A stretch of DNA of 64,000 nt, taken from contig SCFE01000111.1 of the NCBI GenBank assembly GCA_004352715.1, forward strand, positions 188,464 through 252,463, in the 5' to 3' direction. The DNA comes from Hofstenia miamia (lineage: Eukaryota; Xenacoelomorpha; Acoela). How positions within the stretch are numbered: the stretch's first letter is position 1; each line of letters begins with the position of its first letter. A model generated the notes under the pieces. It had not been told where the DNA came from, did no database searches, and worked only from the letters and a program-made list of their open reading frames with translations. Below are positions 36,679 to 46,870 of this stretch, piece by piece. The translations under genes were made by a program, and so were the position numbers.

Positions 36679-39037
36679 ATCACTAGCCAGCTAAGCATGT
36701 TAGAAAATCTCCCTAGTCATACATGTAACTTAGATTTGAGTAAATATCAAGGTACCAATTCATTTCCCCTCGCAACAGCCTTTTGATTGCTACACACGTT
36801 AACTGCTTAGCTGCACACTGTTAATAAATAAGCAAACCAAATAAAGATAAAGTAACTTTTAAGAAGTTTACTCTCCATCAACTAAATGTTTAACTTGTGC
36901 ATATTTATAGAATTACTGTAAACATATTTGTTAGATAAACAAGTACCTGTTGCTGTTTTGCTTTCTGCAGTCCATGTAGAATATTTCTGCGTGCAAATGG
37001 CTGCTTGCCAAAATTAACATGGAGTTAATCGTCCACTCGTGATTTGGCAAAAAGGTTAAAGCAGCAAATAATTGCTTTACAATTTTTCAAATTACATGAC
37101 GTGATGCTAATTCTATTAAAAATACAAAATGATAAAAATGAGTTTTATGTTTAACTAATATTCGAACTTATGGTTACTTTTTCTTTTATTTTTGATTTTT
37201 AATGGATTATGCTACAAGATTACCTAGTGATCTACATACCATGACCATATTAGATATTCGCGATTTCTGAAAAACCCAAAAGAGATATATTGCAATTGAA
37301 CTCTTCATATACTGTATGATAATGTTTCCACTTGGTGAATATTTGAGCACATTAAAAAAATACAGATATTTTGAAATTTTTGAGAATTTGTACATTCTAC
37401 ATTTCCCTGGGGCCTAGATATGTTAAAACTAACAGTAACACAGTAAAACTCAATGATGTGAGTGGGTCTGTTTCAGGTGCAGCTTTGTAAACCCAAAAGA
37501 GTTTGTCCTGAAGCTGACATAGTATGAGCTACACAGCCCAAATACCGTTTAGAGGCAATATTAAGTCTACATGTTAGATATAAGCCCAAGTTAGTCTGAA
37601 AATTTTACTGCCAACCAGAGTTGGAATTGGGCCGATTTTTTAAACCCAAACCCGGCCCATTTCAAAATACCAATTATTCGGCCCATGCCCGGTCTAAATT
37701 ATTTTTCTTTTACACAACTGATAGTATTTTTTGCATCAAAGAGGCTCATAAGTAAATTTTAGATGCAATTCCTGTGGTACCACTCAAATTGCAATTAAAT
37801 ATGCTTAGATATTAGATCAAAACTATATTGATTTGATGGCATCTGCTGGCTGATAAGTTCCCTTTGCGATAAAAGCTTTGATTAGATGATCTTTTCTTTA
37901 AATGTACCATCAAAAGATTGCTGCTTGTTCTGGCTATGTGTAATTAATTTGACAATCATTAGATGATAAAGATATGAAGAGGTTACATTATTGAATTTGA
38001 ATATAATAATTTATCTATTTTACACATTAATTACGAATAGCTTACCGACCATATTATTTTTATAACAGTTCATGCAGCATACAATTCAACTAGCGACATG
38101 CAGATCCCAATTGATCAATCAATTTTCACCAAGTTTTCTCGAAAGAGTTGAAAAGTCAAACTCACTCCGTAGGGTACCCCCGGACAATACTTTTCCATAA
38201 GATTTAGTGGTCTCAGGCCAATGAAGCTGCAGATGAGATAAAAATTTCAGTAGAACTGAGGCTAACATGGGACTGTAACTTGAAAGTTGCTGCAAATTCT
38301 TAGCTAATTCTTAAACGCATATCTTAATAAATGTAAGGTTGGTCCTTTAAAATAAAATTTTGGAAAAGTTTCATGCTAATTAACATAATTTTTGCTGGAC
38401 ATTTCAATTACAATTTGAAAAGGTTGTTATCTGAAGAAAAGATTTTTCAGTTTACTGTCTACCATGCAAATTGGTTGTTGTGAAAATCGTTTTTGTTGTT
38501 TAAACCAAAATGAAGCAGCTTATTTGCTACAGTGTTCTACTTTATAGATTCAACAAAAAGTTTTAGCAACATTTAAAATTTCCCTTCGTGTTTTAATTGG
38601 AATATATGAACCTTGAACAGTGAATACAAGCTTTTCTTGCCTTTCTGTCGAAAATTCTAGAGCAATATTTACAACGACCTTACATAGATTGAATAGATGT
38701 GCTTTAAACTGCTCTTTACATGAAATTCTTATCATTGAATATTCTCTTTTACATCAAATTTGATCATCAAGGTGATCAAGAACATTTTTTCTTGAGTTGT
38801 AAAGTTGAACAATATCTTCTCGATTGTGATATTATTTTGAGCTTGATGTATTGAAGATAAAAGGAGAACTGGTTTTGATACCCTGTCCTATCAAAAAAAC
38901 ACTGTTAAGCTATTTCAGAATAGTGCCAAGAATCAACTCATATTCTGCCATGAATATCTTTTGCAGCATCAGGAATTTTCAGTTGGTTTTGTCAAATTTT
39001 ATCAATATATTAATAAATTGTCAAATTCGCGTACAAG
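36679..39037. other. Non-coding stretch with a MITE-end remnant
   Basis: AT-rich. At about 37615-37700 a GGGCCGATTTTTTAAACCCA / CGGCCCATGCCCGG patch looks like one end of a hAT MITE. At about 37458-37512 an acceptor-like TCTGTTTCAG precedes a 16-codon frame (VQLCKPKRVCPEADIV) and a stop, too short to call an exon. Confidence 0.35.
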
Positions 39038-40294
39038 CTAGGCTTCCAACAGCACTGCTGTTAACAGCTGTAAGCTATTACAGCAAACAGCAACCAAATG
39101 CTATTTAAAGCAGCAAAGAGAGTTCACGCATATTGGCATATTGTCTGTGTTATTGACACTTTATCAATGTATTTCAATCTCTTCAACAGCCCATCAAACA
39201 CAGTCAGATTGCAGATCAGTGTTAAATCATTGATTTAGATATTTGCAGTCCCAAGTGCATCAACAAACCCAATTAATAGAGGGTGTTTTAACGTATTAAT
39301 TCATGAATGCCTACTATGTATATATAGTAAAAATAGATGATTAATATATTTTAATTTTAGAGGCATGTGAATAATTGTTGCCATTTTCACTACTGCTTTT
39401 ATTCATGTTTATATTTGTTTTTTGTGTGATGTGTTTTGTAGATATGTCAACCATTCTAAGATTCGCCTTGTAGTTCCTTTTTAGTATTTAGTAGTTTCTT
39501 TCAAAGTATATTGCTGTCCCTTTAACTCTGTTTAAAAACAATGTTATTGCCTCCTATCCAGGGCGTATGCAAGATTGGACATGGTGGAATGCCCGATTTT
39601 GATTGGTAAATCAAAAATTTTTCGGCGAAAAAATTAAGAAATTTTAAAAACTTCTTCGGGAAGTGCACTTATAGTATGTTTATACAATTTTTTCACATTG
39701 ATTAGACTGTCAAAAAAATCCAGCGTACTCCCCTGCTCTTATCCATGCAATGTCAAATGGCAAGCCTATCCAAGAATTTTTTTAATGGATTCTATTTAAG
39801 GACCAAAGATGGAGGCGCGATTACTGCGCGGGTTGAGATTTTACCCGCACCCTCACGGATACGGTGCAGTGAGGGTCCTGAATTTCAAATGCCACGCGGT
39901 TGCTGTGCGGTGCAGGTCGACATTTCCATTTTGTTACATGTGTAATACTAAACTAATAAAATATTAATTATACTACTAAGTATATATATAATATATTTTA
40001 CATCATTGACTCAATTAAACAAAATTAATAGAAAGTGAATTCGGTAATTGACATTTTTTGGCTAAATTACTTGACGACATTTAGAAAATAGCGGTTGTGT
40101 TTTGGGTGTGAGTGAATTTTTCTAATAGACATGCGGGTGCGGTGCAATGTGGTTATAAAAATTACACCAGTGTCCATCTATGGTAAAGACTAAGTAAGAA
40201 AATATCGAGACATCTTAGAGCTGCTGTTAACAGCAAAAGGATTGTTTGCTGTTAAGAGCTTCTTTAGCTGTTAACAGCAAAATGGGACGCCCTG
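39038..40294. mobile_element. Non-autonomous hAT-like element with GCTGTTAACAGC ends
   Basis: The ends are inverted and share GCTGTTAACAGCT, AAGCT and CAGCAAACA in order (left 39055-39095; right 40215-40280, opposite strand). The outermost bases are TAGGCTTCC and CAGGGCGTCC. Flanking 8-mers CGTACAAG and CATATAAG match 6 of 8. Inside, GC-rich blocks at about 39812-39915 and 40130-40160 look like the two ends of another nested MITE. No transposase seen. Confidence 0.45.
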
Positions 40295-40789
40295 CATATA
40301 AGCATTTGCAAAGTTTTCCACTAAAAAAATTGTCACCAGTAATCAGGGGCACAACTAGCCTTAAATTTTAAAGGGGGCACATTATTTTGTTACAACCTAA
40401 GTTAAGCATACTGTCGATTTTTGTCAAAAAATCTTTCTGCAATTTTCTGTGCTTCATTGCCTATTTTAAACCAAAATTCTTGACAAAATTCGTCAATATA
40501 CGATTGCTTTTATATGTATTAGGATATACATGCATTTTTAAATAGATACAAGGTGAATGTTAAAGTCAATCAATTTTACTTTTAAAAACAACTCAGTAAA
40601 CGCTGGACTGCTATGAAATGAAACATCATTGAATACACAAAGGAAACTACTAAATGCACAAAAAGTTTTCAAGCAATCCACAATTTTCCTGAATTAAAAT
40701 CTGACACCCTTGTACACGATGTCCACTGTGCGGTGCAATTAAATGATATTTTTTTCATCAGTTTTCTAAAAAATTTTGGGCTTCAGGTC

Positions 40790-41000
40790 ATTGAGGTTTT
40801 GTGATATGAAAACATGGCCTTCGATACGCCCCACATAACAATTGGAGATAGATCTGGTGATATTTGTGGCCATCATAGTCTTACAGCACCTGGTAATAAT
40901 GCTATTTTTCAACAACCTGATTTTGGAGGAATTTTCTGGCTAAAAGAGAGAAAAAAGATGCACCCATTTTCCTTTACTGAAACAGTGGATCACATAAATA
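40790..41000 (-). mobile_element. mariner/Tc1-type transposase remnant
   Basis: On the minus strand FQ-stop-RKMGASFF (40957-40983) recalls the FQQDGA motif, ARKFLQNQVVEK recalls the following RxFL helix, and WPQISPDLSPIVMWGVSKAM (about 40813-40872) is the W-P-x-S-P-D-L-x-P block before the last catalytic acidic residue of Tc1/mariner transposases. Spacing and order fit, with stops. The plus-strand ORF at 40814-41059 is the antisense shadow of this remnant. Confidence 0.6.
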
Positions 41001-41735
41001 TGCAAACATCTTATACACTTTTTGTGACATTAGTAATTCGCTTTTTGCATATTCAATAATGATACATTCCATTGCAGTCAAGCTCTTAATATGTTGTCAT
41101 TTTTAAAAATAAAATTAAAACAACTTATTATGCACGTTCTACACTATTGTTTATTGGTTTGAAATAAATGTCGGTATTAATAAAATTGTACTACAAAATA
41201 TTCGTCAAAAATATAGAAAAAATCAAATACAAGAGAAAATACTGCAATTACTTTTCAGCAATTACGAGACTGTATTCCATGAAATTTTCAATGAAGCACA
41301 AATAAACTTGACACGTGCAAAATAATATACGTAATATTCGAAAAGACTCTCTCAACTTTTGCATCAACAAAGCTCTCTCTCTGAGATGAAGCTGAAAAAT
41401 GCTTGCATTCAGAACATCAGCAATTTCCAGAATTGGAATGATAACGTAATTTTGTCCGGGTCCTGATCATTATAGAGTACTGGATTTCAATTGTAAAGCA
41501 ATCAAATACATTTAAATAATTTGATTTTATGTTAAATTGTTACACATATATTATATATTTTCTAGTTAATAAATAGTGAAAAGGAGGGTAAATAATAAAA
41601 TACTACAGTAAATTTCGTCCTAGTTTATTTAGTTTCTGATTATTTCAAACACATTTCAAAATATGTGAGAATGCTCTTCTTTAAATAGCAACTCATATAA
41701 TTGAAGCTCAGTCACTTTTATAAAAAATCTCTAAT

Positions 41736-42374
41736 CTATTCAAAATTCCCTTTCCAATGCATTTGATTAGAAAACTCATAATTTTTTTCGACGAAGTTTC
41801 CACATTCAGATATATCACTGCGCAAAGTATCTTTACAGTGTATTTTTTTAGGCGGCAGTCCAACAAAAACTGCTTTATTAACCAATAAAAAGTAAGCATC
41901 TAAAATTTCAATACTGCCTGTAGTTGAATCTTGATAAACATCAAGTTTAACTTCTAATGAGGAAGATCCTGTCCACGTAACTCTTCCAGAGGCAAAAAGA
42001 TCTCCTGAAGACAAATTTACAGAATTCTTAATTTTCAAAGTATCAACTGCACCAGTGACAATTCTGAAGGCATAATGTTCAGATATTGTAGCTCTCACAT
42101 TATGTCGATAAGCAGCGCCAACTGCTATGATATCGAGATCTTCAAGACGTCTTACAAACCTAAAACAATTCATTCCCAACTATTCATCCCTAAGTTTTAC
42201 ATTTGAAGTAATAGGTACAATTACATTAGTTTGAGATTGCTTACTGGTTTGTGAAGTAAGTTGTGTTTGATGAGTGGGCAATTCCACATTTTCTAGCTTT
42301 GTTCTAATTTTTGCTCCGTCCCAAACTTTAGTCATTCCTAAGGATTTGTTTAACTCTTTCTGAAATACTTCCAT
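41736..42374 (-). pseudogene. ACOT9-like thioesterase retropseudogene, deleted copy
   Basis: The same pseudogene as in 42700-43678, with a TAG splitting it (42180-42374, then 41736-42179). Residues IRTKLENVELPTHQTQL, FRFVRRLEDLDIIAVG and GRVTWTGSSSLEVKLDVYQ match the N-terminal hotdog domain of acyl-CoA thioesterase 9. After FLLV, 18 bp are missing. After AVFV about 305 bp are missing, removing the inter-domain region and the second hotdog helix and shifting the frame; the tail (SDISECGNFVEKNYEFSNQM) still resembles the second domain. Both deletions have 2-3-bp microhomology at their ends. Confidence 0.8.
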
Positions 42375-42699
42375 AGTTTAGAATCGGAAGCAGAAACGAA
42401 TAAAATTTAAATGCTTAAACTGCCTCATCTAATTAAACTGTATAATAAACAGGCAAATTTATATATATATATATATATATATNAAATACATTTAAATAAT
42501 TTGATTTTATGTTAAATTGTTACACATATATTATATATTTTCTAGTTAATAAATAGTGAAAAGGAGGGTAAATAATAAAATACTACAGTAAATTTCGTCC
42601 TAGTTTATTTAGTTTCTGATTATTTCAAACACATTTCAAAATATGTGAGAATGCTCTTCTTTAAATAGCAACTCATATAATTGAAGCTCAGTCACTTTT

Positions 42700-43678
42700 A
42701 TAAAAAATCTCTAATCTATTCAAAATTCCCTTTCCAATACATTTGATTAGAAAACTCATAATTTTTTTTCGACGAAGTTTCCACATTCAGATATATCACT
42801 GCGCAAAGTATCTTTACAGTGTATTTTTTTTAGGCGGCAGTCCAACTTAATTCTAGAGCTTGTCTCATTAAAAACCCACCAAATATTTTGTTAGATAGAT
42901 TTCTTTGCTGTGGAAAACATAAAACGTAATTTTTGAGAAGAGCATCCTTCATGAAAACTGAATTGACAGGTTTTTGAAAATTACTATGATATCTGTTAAG
43001 ATAAACGTTATGGATTAAGTCATTTTCTTCATCATTAGCCGTAGTTTTCAGCAGAGATTGTTGAGCATCTAATTTACGACGAAACTTTGATGGTTCACTC
43101 TTTTCAAAATCTATCTTTTCCTAATCTGTGCATATTTTCAAAGGGTTTACAAAAACTGCTTTATTAATATAACAATGCCTAGCAACCAATAAAAAGTAAG
43201 CATCTAAAATTTCAATACTGCCTGTAGTTGAATCTTGATAAACATCAAGTTTAACTTCTAATGAGGAAGATCCTGTCCACGTAACTCTTCCAGAGGCAAA
43301 AAGATCTCCTGAAGACAAATTTACAGAATTCTTAATTTTCAAAGTATCAACTGCACCAGTGACAATTCTGAAGGCATAATGTTCAGATATTGTAGCTCTC
43401 ACATTATGTCGATAAGCAGCGCCAACTGCTATGATATCGAGATCTTCAAGACGTCTTACAAACCTAAAACAATTCATTCCCAACTATTCATCCCTAAGTT
43501 TTACATTTGAAGTAATAGGTACAATTACATTAGTTTGAGATTGCTTACTGGTTTGTGAAGTAAGTTGTGTTTGATGAGTGGGCAATTCCACATTTTCTAG
43601 CTTTGTTCTAATTTTTGCTCCGTCCCAAACTTTAGTCATTCCTAAGGATTTGTTTAACTCTTTCTGAAATACTTCCAT
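42700..43678 (-). pseudogene. ACOT9-like acyl-CoA thioesterase retropseudogene, longer copy
   Basis: A single minus-strand frame from ATG at 43678 to 42833 reads through two TAG codons (43484-43486 and 43121-43123) and reaches TAA at 42830-42832. Its order follows ACOT9: N-terminal region (WDGAKIRTKLENVELPTH), first hotdog (RRLEDLDIIAVGAAYRH; VTWTGSSSLEVKLDVYQ; ILDAYFLLVARH; FVNPL), linker (EKSEPSKFRRKLDAQQS), then second hotdog start (NLSNKIFGGFLMRQALELSW). Family members hydrolyse acyl-CoAs in mitochondria. The first TAG replaces a tyrosine conserved in relatives. Animal ACOT9 genes have many introns and here there are none, so this is a retrocopy. The 3' end fades below 42.7 kb. Confidence 0.85.
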
Positions 43679-43760
43679 AGTTTAGAATCGGAAGCAGAAA
43701 CGAATAAAATTTAAATGCTTAAACTGCCTCATCTAATTAAACTGTATAATAAACAGGCAA

Positions 43761-43762
<2 letters not shown>

Positions 43763-43836
<74 letters not shown>
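43763..43836. repeat. (TA)n microsatellite
   Basis: TA run of about 74 bp with one phase shift, at the outer edge of the longer ACOT9-like copy. The matching tract of the other copy (42459-42482) ends at the N. Confidence 0.9.
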
Positions 43837-43838
<2 letters not shown>

Positions 43839-44329
43839 TAATTTCGTCAATAGTTTTTAGTAAAAAAGCAGCTAGATGTTGGGGTGCATGTGCAAGCCAA
43901 ACAATTACAAGTATAAATTTTTGCAAGAGAAAACCTTATGCAAATTGAACCTGAATTTTTTTTCATTTGAAAGGTTTCTTTGTTTAGTGAAAATTCATAG
44001 AATTGCATATTTTCCAAGAAATACTTAAGTAAGCTTTGCTTGAAATGTAGATGCTGATATATTTACAATACATAATTAAAATCAAGATTAATATTTGCAT
44101 TCGTTAAAGTAAATTTGAAAAAAGCCAAGAAACATGAATAAGCATGTTGATATTAATTCAAATCTATATCAATGGCAAACCTAGTTTATGTTCATTAAAT
44201 ATCAAGATGCTTATTTCCATTAGTGTTACTTTTACGTAATAAACCGCTTTGTCTGCATTTGTGAACAATTTTGTCCAAGTCTGTTAAGAAATATTAAAAA
44301 CTTTTTACATCGACGCATGCAATGATAAA
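43837..44329. other. Non-coding stretch, no supported gene
   Basis: AT-rich, nothing recognised. Confidence 0.4.
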
Positions 44330-44560
44330 GATAATTGCTAAAACATATTCTTATGCCTGAATTACATGCAAATAAGTAGTTTTCTCCAATGCGAAATCCT
44401 ATTTTTATTAAAATATTCAAATTATTTCCATACCTAGTATTCAGATAATGAGGCGTTCTAATGCCCATGTGAACACCTACACTGAAGTATTTTGCTTCGA
44501 TGAAGACAATCTGTGTGAGTCTCGCAAAGGTGCGCCATGCGCAAAGTCAAAAATTGCTGC
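44330..44560 (-). repeat. Dispersed repeat or duplicated exon, copy B
   Basis: Inverted relative of 11470-11705. The minus strand carries GACTTTGCGCATGGCGCACC (DFAHGAP), a donor-like AGTGTAGGT, then CATGGGCATTAGAACGCC and a similarly spaced AT-rich tail. Homology continues on both sides of the putative donor, which favours a repeat over a conserved exon. Confidence 0.4.
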
Positions 44561-46020
44561 GCATAAAAGAGACAAAGCCAGCTCGCGAATTTCAATCAAA
44601 AAAGAGAGAGGAGACAATTCTCTGTCTTGTGGTGTTTTTAAATTTTAAATATCTTCGTTAGATCGTTAGTTATAGGAATCTTAAAAAATTTGAAGTCATC
44701 AAAATTTTCAAAAATTCCTAGGGCAAATAGGGTTAATAAACTAACACAGTGAGAAATATCAAATAATGTTTCAACCCATGCCCGAAGCCAGCATAATCAC
44801 CTAAGGGGGTGGATGCCCCATTTAGGAGGGGTTATTGCAGAATTTCGACTTTCTTTATAATATAATTAAAATTTTACCAAGTCTGTACACCATTTAATTT
44901 TTGTTGCATCCATGGGCGTACGCGGATTTTTTTACTTGTAAGGTCGATCTAGTATAGTGATCAAGTAAGTGACCAAAGGCGGGGTGAAGCCCAGCAAAAT
45001 AGACCTTAGAATTGCATTATTAGGAGCAATGTTACAACAATTGAGTTAAAAAAAATTATTTTTACATGGTAATTTTGCTTTTAGCTTGGTTGTCTAGGAG
45101 GGGTTGCCTGACCTTCCAGGGGTTTGACTCCTCCTAACCCCCACGGGCCTGTCTCAACCAATAGCTTACATGCTGGCATATCTCATGTGCTTAGGAAATT
45201 ACAATGAGTAAAAACAACGCTCACGAGTGCACTTAGAGCTTTTTTTAAAGATGGTTATTAACTTACTAAATAACAAATTGTAAAAATGCATATTAAGAAT
45301 TGGTGACGAAGTAACCAACATCAGCTTCATAATCAAGTGTAATTTATCTGCAATTATTGCAACTTTTTCTCAAATAAATTTTTGCTGTGGACAAAAATTT
45401 AAAAATTTATACATATATATAATGTATATATAGGCCTATGTATATCATAAATATACAAAAAGAACAAAGAAAGAGAGAGAGAGAGAGGAGGGAGAGAGAG
45501 TAAAGAATCAAACTGAGTCTTAATTATTAAAAGTCAAACTATTTATATACATGCCAGACGTTTTCCATGTCTATTTATCTATATAGTTAACTTCAATAAG
45601 TAAAGAAAATAAGAAGAAAAATCAATAAAAACCTAATAATTTCCGCGGCAATCTCTTTCACTGTGAACGATTAGGATTTTCTTTGATTGTCTAAGTGGGG
45701 AAATTCATCAAAGAAAGAAATCTATGAAATATTAAGAAAATAAATATTTATTGAAATGAAACTAATTTCATCATAAATTAATTTAATTAGTAGTATTCGC
45801 AATACAACAACCAAAAAGCATTTATATACCAATTCCAATGCACTTTAGAATAACAACAATTTAGAGAATGATTTAAAACGATTAAATTTTACTAGTTCTT
45901 AGCTGCATATGAAAAACCACCACAATCATTAACTAAGAGTTTTTTTCCTAATATTCCCAAAACTTTTTTATTAAGAAAGAAAGAAGTACACTAAGCAATA
46001 AATATTTATCACAATCTAGG

Positions 46021-46024
<4 letters not shown>
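44561..46024. other. Repeat-like non-coding stretch
   Basis: At about 44725-44737 CCTAGGGCAAATAGGG|TTAA resembles a lone piggyBac-type end. At 44790-44830 and 44905-45160 GC-richer patches (CATGGGCGTACGCGG; CTAACCCCCACGGGCC) resemble ends of GGCGTAC-type hAT MITEs like 10468-10694. A (GA)n run covers about 45466-45500. No gene recognised. Confidence 0.4.

Positions 46025-46055
<31 letters not shown>
46025..46055. repeat. (TA)n microsatellite at the edge of element 2
   Basis: TA run ending 15 bp before the left LTR boundary at 46070. Confidence 0.85.
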
Positions 46056-46059
<4 letters not shown>

Positions 46060-46069
46060 ATATTGTTAT

Positions 46070-46770
46070 TGTAGCATCGACTTAATTAGTGTTAGAGCAT
46101 TAAACTAATACCAGTAACATCTATAGTTTGAAGCGTAAATAACAATTGTTTGTAAGCACTAACAGTTAGCATGGTTACGAAAACTGCCTAGTGAATTAGC
46201 ATATGAGTAATACTAACAATCAGTGAGAGATAGTTAAACTAAGCATCAAGCACATGAGTAGTAAATTAAACAATTGCAATTCTTTAGAGTTTAGCATTAA
46301 CACAGTATGGCTACCACCAACGCAGACCATCACAGCCATTGAGTAAATGAAACAAATGAAAATGAATGCCCTCTAATTTAGATTAGGAAGAACTGAGCGT
46401 AGATCGCAAGGCTGACGCACTTGTACTACCTCAAACTTACCCCTAGCTCGTCCCCTATCAAAAATAAATTTAGCTACTCATGTTGAATTGGTAATAATTT
46501 AGAGTAAAAGAAAACACAACCAATTAAGCATAAACCAAAAGTTATATTGCAAATGCGTACAGTTTTTGCCCTATTTATTATTAATTGCAATAAATGTAAG
46601 CATGCAACTGGTAGCAAAACTACCACATGAAAATTAACAAAATTCAAATTATATATAAATGACGTCACATGGTTTTCGGGAAGTTTCGCCCAACTTTGTA
46701 GTAATGAATGACTATTTCCAGGAAACGCTGCTACATGCCTGCCCAATGCATTACTAAAAGTTTGTGAACA
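46070..46770 (-). repeat. 3' LTR of element 2, inner edge uncertain
   Basis: It begins TGTAGCATCGACTTAATTAG at 46070. The inner edge cannot be measured because the partner LTR is truncated. A purine-rich GGGGACGAGCTAGGGGTAAG on the minus strand near 46435-46460, or a TGTT start near 46768, could mark it. Confidence 0.5.
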
Positions 46771-46870
46771 TAATTTATCATGACGTTGTTGAATGAATTT
46801 AATGGAAACAGAAAGAGAAACGAAAAAAGTTTATGAGGTATTTTAGACGTCTGTTGGGATATCCGTAGGG

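Larger units (their letters stand above)
41504..43790. repeat. Direct duplication around a single N (copies 41504-42482 and 42484-43790)
   Basis: AAATACATTTAAATAATTTG starts both copies and a (TA)n tract ends both. They are almost identical except for deletions of 18 and about 305 bp in the left copy and homopolymer length differences. The N at 42483 sits exactly at the junction, inside a (TA)n. Two haplotypes or unmerged contigs placed in tandem is the simplest reading. Confidence 0.85.

Noticed and set aside
37458-37512. Possible tiny last exon after a TCTGTTTCAG acceptor
   Set aside because: Only 16 codons with no family match; chance is as likely.
41736-43150. The 305-bp difference between ACOT9-like copies as a spliced intron
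   Set aside because: The deletion ends do not fit GT...AG, the missing part encodes homologous protein, and 2-bp microhomology explains the junction.
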